This document shows, piece by piece, positions 6,819 to 11,890 of a stretch of 11,890 nt of DNA (within the stretch, counting starts at the first letter, position 1; every line of letters starts with the position of its first letter). Position numbers and translations under genes: made by a program. Origin of the DNA: Actinomycetes bacterium (lineage in GTDB: Bacteria; Actinomycetota; Acidimicrobiia; Acidimicrobiales; UBA8190); the NCBI GenBank assembly GCA_021779775.1, contig JAJYAB010000027.1, forward strand, positions 1-11,890, written 5' to 3'. The notes below the pieces were generated by a model. That model saw only the letters and a program-made list of their open reading frames with translations. It did not search any database and had not been told where the DNA came from.

Positions 6819-8327
6819 GTGGACGTCGCACCGGCACGGACTGACGCTTCGCGAGCGCCCGTTCGCCGGGGCGCCGGCCATGTCTCGGTGGTACCTCCGC
6901 CGCCATTGGCCCGAGTCCCAGGGGCACGCAGCGCCCCAGGAGTGGGTGGCTTGCCTGGTGCCGGTCCCGACACTGGCGGCTCCCCCGGTCCGATCACCGG
7001 TCTCGGTCCGTCCCCCTTCCAGACCGGGAGCCCTCGTGTCGGTCGCCGCTATCGGCGCCGGCCGGGTCACCGGGCACGCCGACGGACGTTCGCTCGCCGG
7101 AGGGCCACCTTCGTCCTGGGTGCCGCGGCGCTCGTGACGGCGGTGGTCCAGCTGAGCCGTCCGGTGCCGATCCCGACGGCCTCGGTCGCCTCCGACACGG
7201 GCGGCGCCGGGCCCGCCACCCTTCCCTTGACCACCGTCGCTCCCGCCGTGGTGGCAGGCGCCGTGCCGGTGCTGCCGTGGCCCGCGGTGGGCCAAGCTGC
7301 CGTTGCCGTGCCAGCCACCGGCCTGGCACTCCGACCGGGCGTGCAGGCCCCGGTCCCCATCGCCAGCCTGACCAAGATCATGACCGCCTATCTCGTGCTC
7401 CTCCACCACCCGCTGGCCGCCGACGCCCAGGGGCCGACGGTTGTCATGAGTGCCGCCGACCAGGCGGACTCGGCGCTGGACCTCAGGCGCGATGCCACCA
7501 CCGTGCCGGTGGACGCTGGCGAGCACCTGACCGAGCGGCAGCTCCTCGACGGCGTTATGGTCCACTCGGCGAACGACCTGGCCGATGCCCTGGCTCGCTG
7601 GGATGCCGGCAGCGTGCAGGCATTCGTGACGCAGATGAATGCTGCTGCCCGGCGTCTGGGGATGGCCTCGACCCACTTCGCCGACGCCAGCGGCTTCGAC
7701 GCCCGATCGGTGTCGACGGCCTCCGACCTGTTGGTGTTGACGTCCGCCGCCATGAAGCTGCCGGCCTTCGCGTCGGTCGTCGGGCAGCGCGCGGTCACCC
7801 TGCCGGCCGCTGGCCTGCTGGCCAACTACGTGCAGGTCGTGGGCACCGACGGCGTCGTGGGTGTGAAGTCCGGGTTCACCCAGGCGGCCCAAGGTTGCGT
7901 GGTGCTCGCCGTGCAGCGGACCGTCGGGCTCCGTCAGGTGATGGTCCTCGTCGCCGTCACTGGACAACCGGGATGGGACCCCCTGGCAGCTGCCGACGCC
8001 ACCGGCTTGGCGCTGGTCGACGCGGTGGCCGGTCGTCTCAGCGAGCAGCGGGTGGTGACGGCCGGGTCGTCCCTGGTGGCGGTGCGGGTGCCGTGGGCCG
8101 GGGACCGCGGGATGCCCACATCGGCGACACGGAGCGCCAGCCTGGTCGTCTGGCCCGGCGACACCGTCGAGGCCCGGTTCGTCGCGCGGCGCCCGGCCAC
8201 CGTGCTGCCGGGGACGGTGGTGGGGGACCTGCGGGTCTCGGACCGGGTCCAGCAGGCGACGGTACCGGTGCGCAGCGTCCTGCGGGTTACCGGGCCGTCG
8301 CTCTGGTGGCACATCGTCCACGGTTGA
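6819..8327 (+). CDS. D-alanyl-D-alanine carboxypeptidase (peptidase S11, PBP5-like)
   Basis: This is a low-molecular-weight penicillin-binding protein expected to remove the terminal D-Ala from peptidoglycan stem peptides outside the membrane. All three S11 motifs are present: SLTK (Ser183-Lys186, nucleophile and base), SAN (Ser250-Asn252) and KSG (Lys350-Gly352). Residues of about 395-502 look like the C-terminal beta domain. The N-terminus is unusual: about 95 Pro/Gly/Arg-rich residues, probably cytoplasmic, come before one hydrophobic segment (about 97-113) that should act as a signal anchor. No cleavage motif is obvious. GTG 6819 follows ftsK by 6 bases but has no Shine-Dalgarno sequence. 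GTG 6888 is an in-frame alternative, and the true start is uncertain. Cotranscription with ftsK is likely from spacing and suggests a link to septal wall remodelling, which is inference. Confidence 0.88.
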   Translation: MDVAPARTDASRAPVRRGAGHVSVVPPPPLARVPGARSAPGVGGLPGAGPDTGGSPGPITGLGPSPFQTGSPRVGRRYRRRPGHRARRRTFARRRATFVLGAAALVTAVVQLSRPVPIPTASVASDTGGAGPATLPLTTVAPAVVAGAVPVLPWPAVGQAAVAVPATGLALRPGVQAPVPIASLTKIMTAYLVLLHHPLAADAQGPTVVMSAADQADSALDLRRDATTVPVDAGEHLTERQLLDGVMVHSANDLADALARWDAGSVQAFVTQMNAAARRLGMASTHFADASGFDARSVSTASDLLVLTSAAMKLPAFASVVGQRAVTLPAAGLLANYVQVVGTDGVVGVKSGFTQAAQGCVVLAVQRTVGLRQVMVLVAVTGQPGWDPLAAADATGLALVDAVAGRLSEQRVVTAGSSLVAVRVPWAGDRGMPTSATRSASLVVWPGDTVEARFVARRPATVLPGTVVGDLRVSDRVQQATVPVRSVLRVTGPSLWWHIVHG

Positions 8328-8336
8328 CCGGCTGAC

Positions 8337-8342
8337 TACCCT
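8337..8342 (+). promoter_or_regulatory. Candidate -10 box of thrB, leaderless type
   Basis: TACCCT is followed by 7 bases and GTG 8350. The GAGG at 8346-8349 directly abuts the start and is too close to work as a Shine-Dalgarno sequence, which fits leaderless translation. A TTGACC at 8324-8329 overlaps the upstream stop but leaves only 7 bases of spacer, so it is not a standard -35. Confidence 0.42.
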
Positions 8343-8349
8343 GACGAGG

Positions 8350-9207
8350 GTGCGAGCCCGAGCGCCTGCGTCCACCGCCAACCTCGGACCAGGGTTCGAC
8401 GTCCTGGCCCTGGCCCTCGACACCTACGTCGAGGTGGAGGTCGAGCCGGCGCGCCGCCTGTCGGTGCGAGCGGAAGGTGAAGGCGCCGACCTGGCGGAGG
8501 ATGCCGCCGGGCACCTGGCGGCACGCGTGGCCATCGACGTGGCCGGCCACGACCACCTCGCCATCACGGTGCGCTCCGACATCCCCGTAGCCCGCGGGCT
8601 CGGGTCGTCGGCGGCATTGGCGGCGGCGGCGGCGGCCGCCGCCGGATCGCGCGACCCGCTCGGCGTGGCGGCAAGAGTCGACGGGCACCCGGAGAACGCT
8701 GCGGCCTCGGTCGTCGGAGGGCTGGTGGTCGCCACGTCGGTGAAGGGAGCGGTCAAGGTGGTCCGGTTGCCCCTCGATCCGAGCCTCGTCCTGGTCGCCA
8801 TGATCCCCGACCGGCCGCTGGCCACGGCCAAGGCCCGCCAGGCGCTGCCACGGCAGGTGAACCGGGCGGACGCCACGTTCAACCTGGGTCGGATGGGCCT
8901 CCTGCTCGCCGGGCTGGCCGACCGGTCCCTGCTCATCCGTGAGGCCGCCGAAGACCGGCTGCACCAGGACTACCGCAGCCCCCTCTTCCCGGAGGCGCCG
9001 CAGCTGATCAGCCGCCTGATATCGGCGGGAGCTCTCGCTGCGTGCTGGTCCGGTGCCGGTCCCACGCTGGTCGGCATCTGTGACGTCGCCACAGCCGAGC
9101 ACGTCCGCTCCGACGCCGGAGCGGCCATGGCAGACATCGGCATCGCCGGTCGGGCCGTGGTGCTGCACCCCGACCTGCAAGGGCTGGTCACCAGCAGGTC
9201 GACATGA
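8350..9207 (+). CDS. thrB: Homoserine kinase
   Basis: ThrB phosphorylates homoserine with ATP, the step before threonine synthase. The 285-residue GHMP-kinase protein has ASTANLGPGFDVLALAL (about 8-24), the ATP-binding loop PVARGLGSSAALA (79-91), DGHPENAAAS (111-120, where EGHPDN is usual) and the C-terminal glycine motif WSGAGPTL (233-240). Length is slightly below the roughly 300 of many homologues. The ATP loop helix contains an unbroken alanine run encoded by a GGC repeat. The start GTG is supported by the family N-terminus and by the -10 box 7 bases upstream. No thrC or hom is beside it in this window. Its position between the ftsK cluster and miaB differs from Mycobacterium, where thrB lies with hom and thrC. 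Other GHMP kinases are less likely given the homoserine-kinase-like N-terminus. Confidence 0.92.
   Translation: MRARAPASTANLGPGFDVLALALDTYVEVEVEPARRLSVRAEGEGADLAEDAAGHLAARVAIDVAGHDHLAITVRSDIPVARGLGSSAALAAAAAAAAGSRDPLGVAARVDGHPENAAASVVGGLVVATSVKGAVKVVRLPLDPSLVLVAMIPDRPLATAKARQALPRQVNRADATFNLGRMGLLLAGLADRSLLIREAAEDRLHQDYRSPLFPEAPQLISRLISAGALAACWSGAGPTLVGICDVATAEHVRSDAGAAMADIGIAGRAVVLHPDLQGLVTSRST
8619..8645 (+). repeat. GGC triplet run in thrB, partly palindromic
   Basis: Six GGC units are followed by CGCCGCCGG, so the tract can fold on itself. It encodes part of the alanine run (about residues 90-98) right after the ATP-binding GLGSSAA loop. Triplet-unit slippage would change length without a frameshift. 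Confidence 0.6.
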
Positions 9208-9214
9208 CGGCAGA

Positions 9215-9242
9215 CCGGATCGCGCGGCGCGCGGCCGATCGG
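9215..9242 (+). other. GC-rich dyad between thrB and miaB
   Basis: GATCG (9218-9222) pairs with CGATC (9236-9240), and CGCG (9223-9226) can pair with CGCG (9230-9233) inside it with a two-base bulge, giving a strong hairpin 8 bases after the thrB stop. No T tract follows. It could be a thrB 3' hairpin or, since it covers the expected -35 area of miaB, an operator. The sequence cannot decide. Confidence 0.35.
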
Positions 9243-9254
9243 CGCCCTGGCACG

Positions 9255-9260
9255 TAGGAT
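9255..9260 (+). promoter_or_regulatory. Candidate -10 box of miaB, leaderless type
   Basis: TAGGAT is followed by 7 bases and the GTG at 9268. It fits the actinobacterial -10 consensus well and there is no Shine-Dalgarno sequence, so a leaderless transcript for miaB-miaA-dapF is predicted. Confidence 0.5.
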
Positions 9261-9267
9261 CGCTTCG

Positions 9268-10668
9268 GTGCCCAGGACGTTCCACATCCGGACTTTCGGC
9301 TGCCAGATGAACGCGCACGACTCGGAGCGGCTCGCCGGGCTGCTGGTGGCCGACGGTCTCGTGCCCACAGACGACCCGGCGAGCGCCGACGTGGTCGTCC
9401 TCAACACCTGCTGCATCCGCGAGAACGCCGACAACAAGCTGTACGGCCACCTGGGGCACCTGAAGTCGTTGCAGGCGCAGCGCCCGGGGATGCAGATCGC
9501 CGTCGGGGGCTGCCTCGCCCAGAAAGACGGCGACCTGCTCCGTTCCCGCGCCGGCCACGTGGATGTCGTCTTCGGGACCCACAACCTCGGCCGGGCACCC
9601 GCACTGCTCCGGCGCGCTGCCGCCGCCGGGCCGCAGGTGGAGGTGCTCGACGCCCCGCCGGCAGACTCCGTGTCGGCCCATGGGCCCGCCCTGGGTGCGG
9701 TGCGCGACGTGCCGTACTCCGCATGGGTGACCATCCAGACCGGGTGCGACAACTCGTGTGCCTTCTGCATCGTGCCGCAGGTCCGTGGGCCCGAGGTCAG
9801 CCGCCCGTTCGACGACCTGGTCGCCGAGGTGACTGCTCTGGCGGCGTCCGGCGTCACCGAGGTGACCCTGCTCGGCCAGAACGTCAACTCCTACGGGCGC
9901 GACATCACCCACCGCCGCCCGCTGTTCGCCGACCTACTCCGTGGCGTCGGGGCGATCGACGGTATCCGCCGCGTCCGCTTCACCAGCCCGCATCCGAAGG
10001 ATCTCCGCCCGGAGACGATCGCCGCCATGGCCGAGGTGCCAGAGGTGTGCAACCATCTCCACCTGCCGGTGCAGTCGGGGAGCGACCGGATCCTGGCGGC
10101 GATGCGTCGGGGATACACGGCCGACCGCTACCTGGCCCGGCTGGCTGCCGCGCGGGCTGCCGTGCCCGATCTGGCCGTCACCACGGACATCATCGTGGGG
10201 TTTCCTGGCGAGACCGAGGACGACTTCGCCCATACGCTCGCTGTGGTCGCCAGCGCTGGCTACGACAGCGCCTACACGTTCGTGTTCTCGCCTCGGCCCG
10301 GGACGAGGGCGGCGGCCATGGGGGACCAGGCAGTGCCCGACGCGGTGGTGGCCGAGCGGTTCGAGCGCCTCCGGGCGGTCGTCGAGCGGTCCGCGCTGCA
10401 TAAGCACGAAGCCCGGGTCGGCAGGGTCGAGCGATGCCTGGTGGAGGGCGCCAGCAAGCGCCTGCCGGGGGTGTTGGCCGGCCGTACCGGGCAGAACAAG
10501 CTGGTCCACTTCGCCCCGCCAGCCTCGGGCGGCGCACCCGCAGCCGGTTCCTACGCGGACGTGCGGGTGACGGGGGCAGCCCCGCACCACCTGCGCGGCG
10601 AGCTGGTCGCCGTGGTGGCTACGGCACGCCACCGTATGCGGATCCCGCTGGCTGTCCACGCCGGCTGA
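9268..10668 (+). CDS. miaB: tRNA-2-methylthio-N6-dimethylallyladenosine synthase
   Basis: MiaB is a radical-SAM methylthiotransferase that adds the 2-methylthio group to i6A37 in tRNAs reading U-starting codons. The 466 residues carry the complete three-domain layout. The N-terminal methylthiotransferase domain has cluster cysteines Cys12 (TFGCQMN), Cys48 (NTCCIREN) and Cys82 (GGCLAQ). The radical-SAM core has CDNSCAFC with Cys160, Cys164 and Cys167, followed by LLGQNVNSYG and VGFPGETEDDF. A C-terminal TRAM domain lies at about 382-450 (GRTGQNKLVHF). An extra Cys49 next to Cys48 replaces the usual Ala. NTC, RENADNKLYG and the TRAM ending fit MiaB rather than RimO or MtaB. The start is supported by the -10 box. 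miaA, the preceding step of the same modification, follows by 3 bases. Confidence 0.95.
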   Translation: MPRTFHIRTFGCQMNAHDSERLAGLLVADGLVPTDDPASADVVVLNTCCIRENADNKLYGHLGHLKSLQAQRPGMQIAVGGCLAQKDGDLLRSRAGHVDVVFGTHNLGRAPALLRRAAAAGPQVEVLDAPPADSVSAHGPALGAVRDVPYSAWVTIQTGCDNSCAFCIVPQVRGPEVSRPFDDLVAEVTALAASGVTEVTLLGQNVNSYGRDITHRRPLFADLLRGVGAIDGIRRVRFTSPHPKDLRPETIAAMAEVPEVCNHLHLPVQSGSDRILAAMRRGYTADRYLARLAAARAAVPDLAVTTDIIVGFPGETEDDFAHTLAVVASAGYDSAYTFVFSPRPGTRAAAMGDQAVPDAVVAERFERLRAVVERSALHKHEARVGRVERCLVEGASKRLPGVLAGRTGQNKLVHFAPPASGGAPAAGSYADVRVTGAAPHHLRGELVAVVATARHRMRIPLAVHAG

Positions 10669-10671
10669 TCA

Positions 10672-10707
10672 GTGTCCGACACGGCGCTCGACACCGACAC
10701 GGCGCGG
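10672..10707 (+). repeat. Imperfect 18-base tandem duplication at the miaA start
   Basis: Bases 10672-10689 and 10690-10707 match at 13 of 18 positions. They share an exact 12-base block CCGACACGGCGC (10676-10687 and 10694-10705). The repeat encodes the Asp/Thr/Ala-rich tail ahead of the P-loop. The unit length equals that of the duplication at the dapB start. Confidence 0.55.
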
Positions 10708-11664
10708 TCCGACGGCGGCCCGATCGGACCGCCCATCGCCCTCGTGGGTCCCACGGCGTCCGGCAAGTCCGAGATGGCCATGCAGCTGGCGCTGGAGCGG
10801 CCTGGCACGGAGATCGTCTCCGTCGACTCGATGGGTGTCTATCGTGAGATGGACATCGGCACGGCGAAACCCAGCCAAGCCGACCGGGCGGAGGTGCCGC
10901 ACCACCTGCTCGACCTGGTCGGTCCGGAAGAGGAGTTCACCGTCCGCCGGTTCCAGGCGGCGGCAGCCGAGGCGCTCGCCGACGTCGAGGCGAGAGGAGG
11001 GCGCGCGCTGCTCGTCGGCGGGACCGGCCTCTACCATCGGGCCGTCGTGGACGGTCTCCGGCTTCCGGGCCGCTGGCCGGTGGTGGCCGCAGCGCTGGAG
11101 GAGGAGGCCGACGATGCGGGCGGGCTCGACCGGCTGCATCGCAGGCTCCGCAGGGAAGACCCTTTGGCTGCCGGCAGGATCGAGCCGGGCAACCGCCGGC
11201 GCATCGTCCGGGCGCTCGAGGTGACGCTCGGCTCGGGTCGGCCATTCTCCTCGTTCGGTCCCGGCCTCGGCACCTATCCGACGACGCGGTTCGTCCTCGC
11301 CGGGGTGCCGTTCGACGCCGGCGTGCACGGCGGGCGGGTCGAGGAGCGGCTGTCGGCCCAGATGGCGGCCGGGTTCCTCGACGAGGTCCGTGCCCTGGCC
11401 GCCAGGCCTGCCGGGCTGTCACGCACCGCGAGGCAGGCGCTTGGGTACCGGGAGCTGCTGGCGCATGTGGAAGAGGGAGCACCCATCGACGATGCCGTGG
11501 CGGAGACGCTGCGGCGCACCCGGCTGTTCGCCCGTCGTCAATGGGCGTGGTTCCGGCGCGATCCCCGTGTGGTGTGGCTTCCGTCTGCCTCGGACTGCTA
11601 CGGAGCGCTGCTCGCCCTGTGGGACGCCACCGCGGCCGCCCACCAAGCCGCGGCGCGAGACTGA
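10672..11664 (+). CDS. miaA: tRNA dimethylallyltransferase
   Basis: MiaA transfers the dimethylallyl group to N6 of A37 in tRNA, making the i6A that MiaB then methylthiolates. The 330-residue protein shows the P-loop GPTASGKS (26-33), the active-site strand SVDSMGVYREMDIGTAKP (about 50-67, with Asp52), VGGTGLYHRAVVDGL, GLSRTARQALGYREL and the C-terminal TRLFARRQWAWFRRDPRVVWL-type block. The usual DSMQVYRGMD reads DSMGVYREMD here. Asp and Ser are kept, and E. coli also lacks the Gln, so function is likely retained. A 20-residue acidic N-terminal tail comes from a short repeat. GTG 10672 is the only plausible start. It lies 3 bases after the miaB stop without a Shine-Dalgarno sequence, which suggests translational coupling. 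dapF follows by 3 bases. Confidence 0.94.
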   Translation: MSDTALDTDTARSDGGPIGPPIALVGPTASGKSEMAMQLALERPGTEIVSVDSMGVYREMDIGTAKPSQADRAEVPHHLLDLVGPEEEFTVRRFQAAAAEALADVEARGGRALLVGGTGLYHRAVVDGLRLPGRWPVVAAALEEEADDAGGLDRLHRRLRREDPLAAGRIEPGNRRRIVRALEVTLGSGRPFSSFGPGLGTYPTTRFVLAGVPFDAGVHGGRVEERLSAQMAAGFLDEVRALAARPAGLSRTARQALGYRELLAHVEEGAPIDDAVAETLRRTRLFARRQWAWFRRDPRVVWLPSASDCYGALLALWDATAAAHQAAARD

Positions 11665-11667
11665 TGC

Positions 11668-11890
11668 ATGGCACGTGCCGGGCACATCGCGCTGACCAAG
11701 CACCACGGCGCCGGCAACGACTTCCTGGTGACGCTCGATCTACCAGACGCCTGGCATCCGACCGACGCCGAGGTTGTGGCCCTCTGCCACCGCCGGATGG
11801 GTCTCGGCGCCGACGGGCTGATCCGAGTGCTCGCCGGCCGGAACGGGGCACATCTGGCGATGGATCTCCGGAACGCTGAGGGGTCCACCG
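11668..11890 (+). CDS. dapF: Diaminopimelate epimerase, 5' part
   Basis: DapF converts LL- to meso-diaminopimelate, the form used in peptidoglycan and for lysine. Only the first 74 codons lie in the window; the frame is open to the edge. Family motifs are clear: LTKHHGAGNDFLV (about 9-21), LCHRRMGLGADGLIRV (where LCDR and GADGLI are typical) and LRNAEGST near the edge, matching the conserved N-A-D/E-G-S stretch just before the first catalytic cysteine, which would lie outside. ATG 11668 is 3 bases after the miaA stop. Another ATG at 11664 is in a different frame. The gene is probably the third in a miaB-miaA-dapF operon. miaA close to dapF is also known from Mycobacterium. Confidence 0.9.
   Translation, partial: MARAGHIALTKHHGAGNDFLVTLDLPDAWHPTDAEVVALCHRRMGLGADGLIRVLAGRNGAHLAMDLRNAEGST

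Noticed and set aside
8619..8645. The GGC run as a phase-variation switch of thrB
   Set aside because: The unit is a triplet, so slippage changes alanine number but cannot switch the frame. Alanine runs after GLGSSAA are normal in GHMP kinases.
8287..9912. A 541-codon minus-strand open frame across thrB and miaB
   Set aside because: It is a shadow frame rich in Arg, Gly and His. Both plus-strand genes have full motif sets.

Overview
The window is a high-GC (by eye roughly 70%) chromosomal stretch from an actinobacterium. It is packed with plus-strand housekeeping genes. Evidence for the assignment is the GC content, frequent GTG starts, a class E sortase relic, RNase J, and a gene order (dapA-rnj-ftsK, then miaB-miaA-dapF) that matches the order known from Mycobacterium. 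A lineage outside the mycobacteria and streptomycetes, such as Acidimicrobiia, is plausible because thrB and a D,D-carboxypeptidase lie where mycobacteria carry recA and other genes. That finer placement is inference.

Layout: (1) 50-520, minus strand, a class E sortase cut off by an in-frame TAA just after its catalytic histidine, with recognisable family sequence beyond the stop. (2) A divergent promoter region of about 100 bases. (3) dapB, a 143-base gap with hairpins, then dapA followed closely by rnj (RNase J). (4) A 146-base gap, then ftsK with an S11 D,D-carboxypeptidase 6 bases behind it. (5) thrB, then a short gap with a GC-rich dyad. (6) miaB-miaA-dapF with 3-base gaps; dapF runs off the window end.

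How the genes work together: dapA, dapB and dapF are steps of the lysine/meso-diaminopimelate route that feeds peptidoglycan. thrB uses homoserine, which comes from the same aspartate-semialdehyde pool. The carboxypeptidase trims peptidoglycan stem peptides, and FtsK moves chromosome termini through the division septum. MiaA and MiaB carry out successive modifications of tRNA A37. RNase J processes RNA.

The most consistent extra signal is regulatory. A TANNNT -10-like hexamer lies 6-8 bases before the start codon of the sortase relic, dapB, dapA, thrB and miaB, which predicts leaderless or near-leaderless mRNAs. Two starts (dapB and miaA) also carry imperfect 18-base tandem duplications. I found no mobile element, CRISPR array, tRNA or rRNA, and no convincing undescribed system. 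This is mostly an ordinary core-genome region.
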